Shown here: positions 21,593 to 32,316 of the stretch, piece by piece | Layout of the letters: every line of letters begins with the position of its first letter | Position numbering within the stretch: the stretch's first letter is position 1 | Assembly (NCBI GenBank): GCA_015499995.1 | Contig: JADNRV010000158.1 | Coordinates: 56,040 to 120,039, forward strand | From: Flammula alnicola | Taxonomy: Eukaryota > Basidiomycota > Agaricomycetes > Agaricales > Strophariaceae | Reading direction: 5' to 3' | DNA length: 64,000 bases | Notes under the pieces: model-generated | What the model saw: only the letters and a program-made list of their open reading frames with translations | Databases searched by the model: none | What the model was told of the DNA's origin: nothing | Translations under genes and position numbers: made by a program

Positions 21593-23943
21593 ATGTCGCA
21601 CAACGTACTCGCTAGCTTCAATCCTTTTTCACTACAAAATGGTTCAAAGGCAAAATGCCATCACCGGACACAACAAATTATCTGGTATGGAGAATCTCGC
21701 CTGCGGCAGGCACTGATTGTGATCAGCAAAGCCGATGCCGAAGCGCAAGCATGGATGCAGCACATTCTTCGAGAGGAGCTGGTGTGTTTTCAATCCTGTA
21801 ATACAATTCCCAAATGCTCATAGTCCACAGTTTTACTTGCTTGGATATGTCGGTGTCGTGACCGCTATCGGACAAGTTGTCGAAGTGCTGATCCTGATGT
21901 GATCGTTGGCCGATAGCCTCTCCCATGTGTGCCCGGAGTTGCTCCCGCTGCCATTCCACAGTAGCCTTCTGGCGCTACTGGATGCAGGAATCGCTGCCGA
22001 TAGTCCTGCAGCTCTTGTTCCAATGTACACTTACGACTGGTGGAATGGTGATGCCCGACTGGCGCGGGGAGGAAGGCTCAACAATGGCACCCTACCCGAG
22101 GCATTGGAGGTACACTATGACCAAAATCTCAATCCTCGATGGGACGTAACACCTGTACCGACCCCGCAGGCCAACTTCGGCCTCCGCCCGACCGCCGATT
22201 GCCAAAGGTGCCGAAGTTATGAAGATCTCACCCAGGACCTCATGGGCGAGTTGCAATCCATCCACCAGCTTGCAGATGGCATGAAGGCCACATCAACTAG
22301 TCGGGTCGAACAAGGCATGCGGCAAGCGCAAGCAGTTCATGTGCTACATGAACAATCATTATTGAAGGAGCTCGCAGGCGGACCGGCATCGGCATCAGGG
22401 CCGCCACTAGCTGTCGAACCGTTGTTGAAGTTGTTGAGCCAACCAGCACCGGGCTCCCGTGGCGATACTCCTCGGGTCTCGATTAGTCGAAAATCGAGGT
22501 CCATCGGCACCCAGGCTCATTCAGAGCTACTACGATTGATAAGCTTGCCACCGAGCTCCCTGAAGTGGGTTTGGGGTGCCGATCTTTCCGAGGAAGAGGT
22601 ATTAATGCTGACAACAGGTAAGGGCAAACAACATTCAGGATACAATGAGTCCTTGCCTCTTGGGGTAATGAGAAGGAAAGATACAGTTCTGTCTGCTCTG
22701 CGGACTGGCAGTGCGCAGTTCATGGGACTTGCACCTGACATCATGTCAGTTCCCGATGCCCAGCCATACCCACCGTGGCACAATGATCCTCACTTTACAA
22801 CGCTACCGAGTGATGGTCATCCCTCATTGCAGCATGACATGACAGCTCCACTCCCCTCAAATGCCGATGTCGCTCCCATGTATGTGACTGCCGACGATGC
22901 CGGTGCCATATGGAGTGATGCATCCTCTGCAGACGAAGCCACTGCTGGCCTCAATGCCGGTACAACTTCACCGGGTGACATTCGCAGCAACCCTGCCCTG
23001 GAGCCCGCTGCAAATATCATTGCACCCATTGGCATCTCAGCTGATGACGCTGCTGTCGCATGGAGTGATGATGACTCCGCTGCAGACCTGCCTGCCACCC
23101 AGCCTGCCGATCGACCTGCCATACCAACTGCCGACCAAGCAACTGCCATACCAACTGCCAGCGATACTGCCGCTGTCACTGACCATCAAACACGATTCAC
23201 ACGTCTGAACCCCCGGCAGTATACTGCACACACAAGTGTTGTGGCCCTTGCGACATTTGAAGATGCGGCGAATGCATGGTCCGATCATGAATCGGATACT
23301 TCAGCAAGGTCGAGTAGCTACGATGCCGATGCCGATGCCGGCGTGCCCACAGGCCAAACTCCTGAGGTTAGTATCGGTACTTTGACTCATTGTGAGAGCG
23401 ATTCTGACATCAAGTTCAAGGCAATAACAGCAGAAGATGCTGCCAATGCTTATGATTCCGATTCCGATGAAACTGGCCCCGATGCCGACGCCCACCACCC
23501 ATCTCACTCTGAGACGCGCACTACTGCTGATGATGCCGCTGATGGCTGGACATCTGACGGTAATACTAGTCCATCTGCCCTCATCCCATCCTGCTCAATC
23601 TGTTTCTACAGAAGATGAGGGTGCCGATGACGAAGATGCCGATGACGAAGGTGCCGACCATTCTGGTGCCGACGCTCATGGTGCCGAGTCCGATGCCCGC
23701 TCTCTTTGTTCCTCTTCCAACGGCCCCGGTACGTCTCTAAGATTGAGCCCCCGCCACATAACACTTTCTCAAGGTCCTTTTGGCCCTGCCCATTTCGATT
23801 TTATGGATGCTCAGTGGTTATCGGGCAGTCAGCCTGAGGAGGAGATTGATCCAGATGATGAGGAGGCAGACGACGATGAGGTAGATGATGAGGACACGGA
23901 CTATGAGGAAGGGGTGGATCTGGATGGGCACTATTATATTTGA
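21593..23943 (+). CDS. 721-aa protein with repeated DDAxxAWSD motif, unknown
   Basis: Exons 21593-21783, 21917-23559 and 23612-23943 join to 722 codons with GT/AG introns and matching phases, so the gene is intact. The N-terminal half is a plain globular region with a C-x2-C pair (Q-R-C-R-S preceded by D-C). The C-terminal half is acidic and Ala/Thr-rich and has five copies of a degenerate [TS]A[DE]DAAxxW[ST]D motif (about 22890, 23040, 23260, 23430, 23525), then a long Asp/Glu tail ending in Tyr-Tyr-Ile. I know no family with this motif. It sits 70 bp after the decayed KDZ-like gene and could be a transposon accessory protein. Codons favour GCC and GAT, like the neighbouring terminal motifs. 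Confidence 0.7.
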
Positions 23944-24129
23944 TCTCTTTTGGCATCATTATATTCTTCAAATTGTCAATATTATGTTTTTCATGTGCCC
24001 TATTTCCAATTTGTAAAGATTCCTCCAACTAACTAATCCTCTTGTATAATGGCCTTCAAATGGGCCTCATTATAACAAGTACCAACATACTGCCAATCCG
24101 ATATCACCGCTAGCAGCGACATACTCCCG

Positions 24130-24418
24130 ATCACAGGTCGAGTGCCGGTGGTGGTACCGACAGTCGGCACTGACAGTCGGCACCAATGTAGGTCCCGACA
24201 TAGTGCCGATGGCCTACCGAGTGCCGTAGATGCGCAGTTTGACTGCCGTTGGGTGCTCCAGCGAATTCGCTGGGCCCGTATGATACGATACAATGTAGCT
24301 ATGCCCTATGTGGTATGTATTCTACACCGTCCAGCGAATTCGCTGGCCCCGTATAATACGGTACACTGTATGTGTTCGCTATACCGTATGATACAGTACA
24401 CTGTAGCTTGCCTATGTG
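24130..24418 (-). repeat. Right terminal inverted repeat with paired 16-bp palindromes
   Basis: Inverted partner of 17565-17850. Palindromes CCAGCGAATTCGCTGG lie at 24258-24273 and 24331-24346, again 73 bp apart. Confidence 0.9.
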
Positions 24419-24552
24419 ACCAAAGCTAGCTGCTGTTTTCAGACAACATGAGGTGATAGAGATAACGCCCTAGCTCAAGAAACAGTCTCAAAAGGGAAAA
24501 CTCGAACCAATCACATTGAAATGCGCATAGAGTACAGATTAATTGCAAATAT

Positions 24553-25162
24553 CTACTCTAAAAGGCGTAGGAGGTCGGTTAAGAAGACATCGCAGCATTT
24601 GTGGTTGGAATTGAAAAGAATAGAGTCGCGTTCAAAAGGAGTAACCTGTCGCACAGAGCGTATGGTCAATGCCTCAGCGACACCCTGTAAATGAAAAAAA
24701 CGAGGCATGATTAGCAAAAACAGCTAGTACTCAAGAAAACTGAGTTTAGACCTCGGCATAAAAATCTGCAATCTCATCCTTGGATAAGCCTAGAAGGCAT
24801 ACGTAACAATGCACCAAAAAGCGGTGAAGCTTGTTGAATAAAGCAGCATTAGCTAGCTGGCGAGCGACGTTCTGCAAGTGGACTAGTTGCTTCAAGAGAT
24901 CAAGAAAGCGAGTGTCAGGATCGGGAGGCAGATGGAGAACGAGGATAGGCTCCTGAAAGAAAATGGGGTAAATAAGCGAGAATCAGAAAGGGATTCAAAC
25001 AATGAGGCGTATGCAAAGGAGGCCTGCATGAAAGACCTCGCGTGCGAAGTCATTAATGTTGAGTGGACTTTGTTCCAAGGTATACTCGGAAAAATACAAA
25101 GCACCTGCCAAAGCATCGAGGGAAGCGGTAGGAATGGGTCGGAAGGTTGCAGGAGAAGCCAT
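24553..25162 (-). CDS. Gene B: antisense three-exon gene, 152 aa, unknown
   Basis: Exons 25162-25037, 24952-24752 and 24684-24553 join in phase 0 at GT/AG junctions (introns 84 and 67 bp) to a complete 152-aa frame ending in TAG. The protein is Leu-rich and probably all helical. It has no signal peptide or membrane segment, and a Cys pair (K-C-C-D) near the C-terminus. I do not recognise the family. It lies between gene D and the large TIR transposon in the same orientation as genes A, C and D, and its region shares their frequent GCTAGC-type motifs. Intact frame and conserved splice signals support a real gene; expression is unknown. Confidence 0.65.
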
Positions 25163-25499
25163 CTGAATATTCGAGGACTGCTGCTCAAAACACGTACAAA
25201 TCTGAGTTAAATAACCAGAAGCGTGGAGCGCCTTTGCTGAAGAAGGAAATAGCTAGCGCCTGCCCAAAGGGATCAAAAAGGGTCGCATGATGGCAGTGCA
25301 AGCCAAAAATGGCAACTAGCTTGATTGGTGATCAACGGAAACACATAACTCCGGCGCGATAATCAGGAGGCGCATGAACAAAAGACAAAGTCTTTAGGCA
25401 CGAGGCATGGTGAAATTGCAAAAAGCAAGGCCTCAAGGCAAAAATGCACATGTTATAATATAGCTAGCTAAACGAAATTCGAGCTAGTTGTAAGATTAA

Positions 25500-26009
25500 C
25501 TACATGGCATTTAAGAGAGATTCAGCCTAAAAAGCGAATTGAGAAAAACTAGGAGAGAAGGAGAAGAAAAATAACGAACTTGGCGGCCGTTTCAATGTCG
25601 ACTGAAGCCTTACAAAGGTGGAATAATGTCGCGGATGACCGGCTGAGATGATAAGATACGCGATCTCCGGGAAAACAAAAAGCAAGAAGCTCTTGTTCGG
25701 ACTCCACAATCGACGATAATATGAAATATACATTGGGATGTGTGGCGATATATTCCGGAGAAAGGTGAAGAGTGCACTAGGCAATAAAGTTAGACAAAGA
25801 GCGATGAAATGTACAGCTAGGAAACAAAATGTACAGCATCAGCAGCTAGCTGCCTAACGATGTCCAAACCAGTGGAATGAGAAGCACTAGGGCGTAAATA
25901 GTCCGCATCAAATTGCAGAGTTGCGTCCTTGAGGTGTGCAAAGTCGTGTCGATCAAGGAACGACGGAGATCGTCGTAGAATGATCAGAGTCAGCTGAGAG
26001 AGTGGCCAT
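25500..26009 (-). pseudogene. Gene D: antisense gene, one frameshift, unknown
   Basis: The minus-strand ATG at 26009 opens a short frame that meets TGA after 18 codons. A second frame covers the same exon from there to a donor near 25855, so one base is lost or gained, or the true start is missed. The following exon (acceptor near 25808, to about 25572) reads through, and a last short exon ends at TAG 25500-25502. The product would be about 150 aa, soluble and helical, without a domain I recognise. Size, exon layout and position resemble gene B, so they may be distant paralogues; the sequence similarity is not evident by eye. Confidence 0.5.
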
Positions 26010-26097
26010 GAAGAAAGAACAAGAAATAGTTCGAAAAGAGCACAACTAGTGGTACCCTTTTATAAGCGAGATAAATCAGACGACACCCAGAATGCAA

Positions 26098-26126
26098 CTG
26101 GGGACAGTTGATTTCTTGTGGGGGGG
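26098..26126 (+). promoter_or_regulatory. Polypurine-tract-like site, degenerate
   Basis: GACAGTTGATTTCTTG followed by GGGGGGGAGA closely parallels the tract just before the LTR at 30860 (GACAGTCAAGATTTCG then GGGGGGAGA). No recognisable LTR follows here, so this may be the 3' end of another, deleted family member. Confidence 0.5.
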
Positions 26127-26414
26127 AGATAGGAATAGCTAGCCGCATTCCTAGCGATACTCCGGACTTACAAAGACAAAAACTGCGAACTAGCTGACTG
26201 TCAAGCAGCAAGTAAGCAGCTAGGACTTTGAAATAAACTAGGTCTTAGTAAAACAAGACACAGCATAGATTTAAAGAAAACTAGTCACTATAAAGTCAAT
26301 CTTAGACTTGACTTAAGGCTTAGAGACTTAGGTTAGGGTCACACCAGAGGTACAACACAAGAAATATATTTAAACATAAGTAATGAGACTGTAAAAGTCT
26401 CACTACTAACAAGA

Positions 26415-26510
26415 GATATGGCGGGGACGACGATCTAAAAAGATCGCCGCCCCTGAAGCAAAAAGTATCGAAGGGGACGATGGTCTACAAAGACCACCGC
26501 CCCCGCAGCA
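26415..26510. repeat. Two tandem stem-loop units
   Basis: Two related 36-37 base units (about 26417-26452 and 26474-26509) each have a GGGGACGA start, a short inverted pair (CGATCT/AGATCG, TGGTCT/AGACCA) around a 4-base A-rich loop, and a CCGCCCC end. The stems differ by compensating changes (GATC to GGTC with GATC to GACC), which suggests that the fold matters. Confidence 0.6.
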
Positions 26511-26712
26511 TGCAACGTCCAAAAACTATATATGCAATGTAAAAATAAAGGCCCCCGAGCCGCCAAAGACACCGCTCCCAACCAACGAACACGAGACAAT
26601 GACGGAGATTTCTATATACAAATAAGAAGAAGGAGGGAAGTGTCGGTCGAGAAGAAATCACTGTTCATCAGTCTCCATGTAGTTGGGTGGGTCCTCGTGG
26701 TCACTGTCCTGT

Positions 26713-28618
26713 TCACGACGCTCCCGTCTTGAAGTTGAGCATCGATGAGACCAGGTGAAGTGGCGGTGCGAGATGGGGAATGAGCGGAACTACCAGCACA
26801 TGAAGACGAGGCGGTAGGAGCCTTGGCAGCATAAAACGCCTTGACCGCAGCATCGGAGCACCCACAGCCTGGCCAGTCAAGTCGTCGTTGTCGGGATGAG
26901 TGAAAAATGCTTCGATTAAGGAGATGGGAGGAAAGAGCTCCTGGGAAGTCGAGGAGTCGTCGAGATAGGCGCCGGGAATGGTTGTGTTGCAGGAAAGCAG
27001 TGCATCCAGAATGTCCATATTCTCAAACGAGGTCCCAAGAGATGACCAGGGGGAAAGTTCGTCTTAAGGTATCGGGCGCGCTCAAGCAACTGCATGATCA
27101 GACCGGAGGCGTGACGATTGGCTCGATCAGCGAGCTGAGAAAACATCGTCGCATCTGGAGGTATCGCTCAATAGAGACAATAAGGGCATGGAGGTCTAAG
27201 CAAATAAAAAAAAAAAAAAGTTTAAAAAGGAATGAGGGATAGGATAAAAAGATATACCAGTGTGAGAAGAAGAAACGAGCGGAGTCAAGGACTGCAGGAC
27301 CTCGTCAAGCTCCTCGGGCTTGAGCTCAAAGGTGCAGTGGGACTTGCCACCGGACTTGCAGGACCCGCATCGACGACCCCAGCCGAGAACTTGCACTGGC
27401 GTGGCTCCCCTTTGAAGAGATGGGTAGCGCACGCGAGGCAACGACCCGGATTCTAGAGAAGGGGATCAGATAAGAAACAAAGGCAAAATGAAGAGAGAAA
27501 ATACCTGTTGACGCTCGTCCATGGTAAAAGCGACCATGGCAGAGGAAATAGCCTCGTCATGAGACGGACCAGGCTGGCTGAGTAGACCTATGGCGGCCAC
27601 CTCACGAGGCAGCAGCTTCGTGGTGGTGGTCTTCGCTTTGCCCTTACCCTTCGACGATGAGGCCTTAGGAGCAGGTTCGGGGTCGTCCTCGAGCTCATCA
27701 ACCTCTTCCTCATCAGTGACTTCATAGACGGAAGGAGCCTTGCGGGTCTTCGAGGTAGAGGAAGCTGCCTTGGCAATGAAGCTAGAAATAGACGTTAAAA
27801 AGATAAAGAAGATGTAGAAAAGCGGTTATGTACAAACGGCGCGAGTAGATGTCTTACGCGTCCTAGAGGAAACAGAGGCAGCAGAAGGAGCTGCGCTCGC
27901 CTTGGAAGGAAGAGTGGCCAGAGCACTGGGAGCAGTTTTGAGTTGAGAACGCGACCAAGTGGAAATACTCGGGGCGGGCGACAAGATAATCTGACGACGA
28001 GAGGAGATGGCAGGAGGGTCTTTAGACAATCCATGAGCAAAAAGAAATGCATGAAACCGAAAAAGAGAGACATACCAATGCGTTGGCGTTTGGTCGGGGG
28101 CCCAATACGCGGAGCGGGGGCAACAGGCGCCTCGGGGCTAGAGTCAGACTCTTCTGCACCCTCCGCCTCCCCGTCGCTATCCTCGACAGGCTCGCCAGGA
28201 TCTCCAATGTATACGTAGTCAGGGGAGAGGATGGTGGTACGCATAAAGTGGTTGTTGGCCTGGAAAATCCCTCAGTAGGAACCAAATGCAAGAAAAAAGT
28301 AGAAGAAAGACTTACATGAAAGTTGGCAGGGGTATTTTGAATCAGCCATTCATTCCAAGAAGGGGTTCGAGAGGGGAGCTGGTGTGCCGCAACCGAAAGA
28401 GATGTCAAAAACGCACGAAATGCATCGGAATTGATAGCGTCGTCCGGAAAACAATGCAAATGCTGGGCCAAGGGACCATGGATGGCCTCGAGGGCCTCAC
28501 GAATCTCTGCAGCCAGGGGGTGTGTATGAGACGCGCAATGGGAAATGAAGATAGCCCAGGCAGTCGACTTGATGTACCCACGGATGAGCTCAAAATGGTC
28601 AGGGGGCGTCGAAGCCAT
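26713..28618 (-). pseudogene. Gene C: antisense multi-exon gene with Cys cluster, frameshifted
   Basis: Exon 1 is 28618-28316 (101 codons), exon 2 28259-28076, exon 3 28019-27858, joining in phase at GT/AG. Exon 4 (27781 to about 27506) and exon 5 (from about 27454) read well but need one frameshift each, and the last exon ends at TGA 26713. Exon 5 encodes a C-x2-C-x11-C block and, in the shifted frame, C-x2-C-x7-C: six cysteines in an arrangement loosely like a fungal Zn2Cys6 cluster with longer loops. Exon 4 has an acidic run and a G-K-G-K-G-K-A-K basic patch, a possible nuclear signal. So a DNA-binding role is possible but unproven. Confidence 0.55.
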
Positions 28619-29206
28619 GGTGAAATGAAAGAAGAGAAGGGAGGAAGAAAAAGTTCAACTTTTCAAAGTTAAAAAGGCAGGGAACACGTGAGCGGTCGGG
28701 AGGAACCGAACACCGAAGAATGCGAAAGAAAATAAAAGAAAATGGCAGAAAGCGAGCACAGGAGGGCAATCGCGAAAGCCTGAGCTTAACAATTCCCTAG
28801 AGGGAAGGAGCGGCGCTACAAGATGCAGCGTAGGCTAAAAATAGATCTTAGTTCAGAGATGGGTGCTTGTGCCATGCAACTTACCCAATTGGGAAGTGCG
28901 CATCAAAAGTCAAAGAACCAGAGACGCAGAGAGCTAGCAGCAACGCGGTGAAGAGACCGCGAGCGGCTAGCTGTGAACGGACTACTATTCTCCTTACCTG
29001 AGCTATTTTTAGCACTTAGTAAAGCTTATACCGTAGTCTAAATGTTACAAGTCCGGACATTACAATGACAAGGCTACTAAGGACTAGAGGAAACTATGCA
29101 AGATAACGAGGAACGCGCAGTCAATTAAAGACATTATCATTAGTAACTATTGAGATACTAGTCAATACATCTAATGAAGTGTACGGAAATAGGCGCCTTT
29201 CAGTAA
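28619..29206. other. Upstream region of gene C, no gene seen
   Basis: AG-rich on the + strand (polypyrimidine on the gene C side), as expected of a fungal 5' flank. GCTAGC-type motifs recur (28930-28975). No coding frame or repeat unit is convincing. Confidence 0.4.
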
Positions 29207-29569
29207 TATCTTAACCATCCGGCCTATACAGCGAGGGCGCGGATCTCTAGATTAAAGAACGGACATCTAGGCACACTACAGGACAGGTCGCATGACATTG
29301 CCAAGGGCATCGAGGACGGTGGAGCAGCCGGGGTAAAGCAGACGCCCATAGACGCGCCTGTAGCAACGCCGATCAAAGCTCGGATCAAAGGGATACCAAA
29401 TTGGGAACACATACCATATCGGGTAATAGCTTGGTACAGGAAGATTTCCGGGGTGCATAACTCGACACAGCGAGATCCCAGATGCACGCCGAGAGTACCA
29501 GAGTATCGGGTATGGAGGACAAAGGGTTACAACCCTAATCACGAGGATTATCACAGACAGAACGGGTGA
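29207..29569 (+). pseudogene. Open reading frame without start codon, unknown
   Basis: A 120-codon + frame runs from the stop at 29204 to TGA at 29567 and lacks an ATG at its start, so it is an exon or a decayed piece. The second half is ordered-looking: I-P-N-W-E-H-I-P-Y-R-V-I-A-W-Y-R-K, then P-R-C-x-P-R-V-P-E-Y-R-V-W-R-T-K-G. Its aromatic and Pro content and lack of low complexity argue for real coding history. It lies just inside the LTR at 30860 and may be a retroelement protein; I do not recognise it. Confidence 0.45.
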
Positions 29570-30835
29570 GGATTGCCCGAGCGTCTCCGACGAGATGTAA
29601 GCGCGTCTATGCTCCGGTCAGTCGATAGCCAATGACAAGACAAGATACTAATAAAAATGAAAGGTCACAAGCCTGTATACCATGCAGTTGAGGAGGATTA
29701 AGTCTTAGGTGCTTAAGTTAGCTGAACCGATGACGATCTGAGCTCCCGATCCAATCAAAAAGGCATGATTGAGCGGACGCGCACGGAAACTGTACTCCAC
29801 AAGGCCGCCGCTCGCGCACAAATGCCCATGAAATCTCTATATTCTCATCATTGCATCTATGTAATAATATATCATCTCAGTAGTATATAAGCAGCCCTGT
29901 AACACCGTAGAAGACAAGCAATTTACCACCCACGAGATACAAGCGCTTAAGATTTATATCTTAAGTGTTTCACCTCTAAGTACCAAGTAGCTTCAAAGCG
30001 AGAGTCCCATAATATAAAAAGAAACCAAGTAACGATATAAACGAACTGTTAAGACAAGAACACGTGTCTAAGTGATTCGCCAAGACAAGTAAAGAGAGTT
30101 ATAAGCCAAGGAACCTGTCTAAGTGACTTGTTCAAAACCTACCCTTTGTCAAAGGACATCTGGGGACCTGGACTGTAGTGTCGGTAGACAAAGCGTCTAC
30201 GCGCCTCTGGCCATTGTTAAGGGACTGTAGTGTCGGCGGATAAGACATCTGCGCGCCTCTTTCCACAAGTATAGTTTTTGAGACAAGTAAAGACAAGTTA
30301 AAGGGCATAGAGCCATCTTCTCAATTGGAGAACAAGACAAAGCAAGATCAGTTAGCAGTTTGTGCATAGAGCACTAGTTTCCGAGTACCAGACCAGAATT
30401 TACACAAGTCTATTGGACTTAAAACGACCCATTAACTATAAACGCGCCTAAGGCCTTGCTTAAGCCGTTACATAGTTTAAAACACCTTCTTTTATCGCAC
30501 ACCTACTATCAGGTATTGATATTATAAAACTATTATCCTCCCCTTGGACGAACTAAGTCAACTAAACATTGATTTGGGTGTTTGAGTGTAGTAAAGTAGT
30601 TATTAAAAAGTGAAGCAAGTTGGACTTGATAGTATCTCTTTAATAGACCTTACAAGTCTATTGAAAGCGACTACTTGATTATCTAGTAGTTCACACACAC
30701 CCCGCACTAAGCATCTTTAGCGGCAACTCGCTAGCTGCACCAGAAAACAAAGTGTGTAAAACAGAAAGTCAACTAGTAGGAAATAAAAAGCAGACCATTA
30801 GTGTTGCTCAAGGGACGAGTCCGGTTGACTGAGGA
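29570..30835. other. Non-coding stretch before polypurine tract
   Basis: Holds a TATA-like box (AGTATATAAGC, about 29880), a palindrome AAGCGCTTAAGATTTATATC-like around 29949-29970, and a direct repeat of about 45 bp starting GGACTGTAGTGTCGG (30172 and 30223). It may be the promoter part of another, unrecognised LTR, but no paired copy exists in the window. Confidence 0.35.
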
Positions 30836-30859
30836 CAGTCAAGATTTCGTGGGGGGAGA
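30836..30859 (+). promoter_or_regulatory. Polypurine tract before LTR copy 2
   Basis: GTGGGGGGAGA ends directly at the TG of the LTR (30860). In LTR retrotransposons this tract primes plus-strand DNA, and it marks the internal region as lying to the left. Confidence 0.8.
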
Positions 30860-32316
30860 TGATAGGGCCACAAACCGGCCACGCATGAATTTCGCAATAT
30901 ATCATCTTTTACCTATAGAATATAACCGAGATAGAGAGACTATAATGCACCCAAGTTAGTAGTCTAAGGCCTAGCTATGCGACTACTAGCTGTCATATAA
31001 CCTGTGACAATGGTAATCAAACGTGGTTCAGAGCTAGCTGAGTCCGTATGATAAGCCGGGAGACAGTTAAAAGTTAGGAAACAGTGAAACATAGAACGCA
31101 TAAGTCATAAATGACTAGCGAGGCATAAACACACCATGGGGAATAAATTAAAAGACTTCTGGATGCTTTGGAAATAGTGCGCGGCGAATTCAGTACAATC
31201 AGTGTATTGCTGAAAAGCTAGCTATAAAATACTACAGCTAGGAGTACAAGACGCAGCTAGTTAGCATGCGGTCAAAACGCACGACTACTAGCGAGCGTAT
31301 CTTGTGACTTACTAGGAGATGCACGGGACGCGGATGCGTTAGTTAGACGCACGCTCTACCCTCTACCCGGGGGACTACCAAAAGTGGTAATAGGACGAGA
31401 AAGGAAAGAAGGAACCAGCAGTAATGATGGCTGTGGATCCGGAATAAAGCGGCACTGCTAGCCGAGACGCACGCATGATGCGCATGGTACGCGGAAGTCA
31501 GGAGCGTCCTAGCACGCTAAAAAGGATGAATTTCCAAATCCTTTGACCTCTATCTGGTCACCTGGAATACTCAACCCTATACCCATTGCCTGCAGGCATT
31601 ATTTACATGAGATAAGAATGTTTTACACTATTTTATTCGCATACTAGAACCACACATAGCTGTAGTATAAAAGATGTACCTATGTAGCTAGTTACCTTAA
31701 GCAATCTCTTCCCTGTTTTATTTCAAGCTAAGACGCAGTGTCTAGTAAGAAAGAAGATGAATAAAGGATCAGTTTGACTTCATAGAGTTCGTTTGAAGCC
31801 AGAGAAGGCTTAGTTAAATAAAGAGAAAAGTTCTTGAGGACAAGGTCCAAGAATTTAGAAGCCAGAGTGTGCTTAGAGGCCAAGAGAGCGCCTAGAGAGT
31901 CAGAAACAGAGTCCACAGTGGGCTAGCAGATCGTTCAGAAGGTAGCGCACAGTGCGGCCTTAGTTTCAGACCAGTTCCCAAAGCTTCAGAGCAGCTAGTG
32001 GCTTCGAAATTCGAGCTAGCAGTGTCCTAGAGAGTTCCTCTCAAATAAAAACCATAAAATCAATAAAACTGTTCATCCCTGTGATAAAACGAGGCTTGAA
32101 ACTACAATAAAATGTGTATTTGAATAATCCCTCATACCCACTTTAAACGAACCGCGAGGCGCTGTCTACAAGTCAGCTAGCTAAACAAAACAAACACTGT
32201 GGAGTACAGCACACTACATATTTCTGAAGCTAGTAGAGCGTCGCTCGACCTAGTTAGGATCTCGCTCCGCAGTTGTGTGTGTGGTTTAGATCGCTGAGCG
32301 CGTAGCGGGTCTCTCA
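30860..32316 (+). mobile_element. LTR copy 2, complete, 1,457 bp
   Basis: Starts TGATAGGGCC and ends GGTCTCTCA (TG...CA). It is the best reference for copies 1 (13248-16659, inverted) and 3 (33836-35083). It contains a TATA-like CTATAAAATAC (about 31222) and frequent GCTAGC/AGCTAG motifs. The polypurine tract before it makes it a 3' LTR. Its partner 5' LTR is not in the window. CpG sites are mostly intact. Confidence 0.9.

Larger units (their letters stand above)
17565..24418. mobile_element. 6.85 kb terminal-inverted-repeat transposon, KDZ-like cargo
   Basis: The ends CACATAGGCAAGCTACAGTG are exact inverted copies, and similarity extends about 285 bp inward. ACCAAAG flanks both sides (17558-17564, 24419-24425), a 7-bp duplication, or 8 if one boundary base is shared. 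It contains a minus-strand gene (18629-19480) and two + genes (19681-21522, 21593-23943). The C-terminal part of the first + gene resembles proteins associated with KDZ transposons of mushrooms; KDZ elements make 8-bp duplications. No complete transposase is visible, so the copy is defective or mobilised in trans. Confidence 0.85.

Noticed and set aside
17565..24418. TET/JBP gene, known cargo of some mushroom KDZ transposons
   Set aside because: No HxD...H dioxygenase motif was found in any internal frame.
26713..27442. Typical Zn2Cys6 transcription factor in gene C
   Set aside because: The six cysteines need a frameshift to line up and loop lengths are longer than in the family; left as a loose resemblance only.
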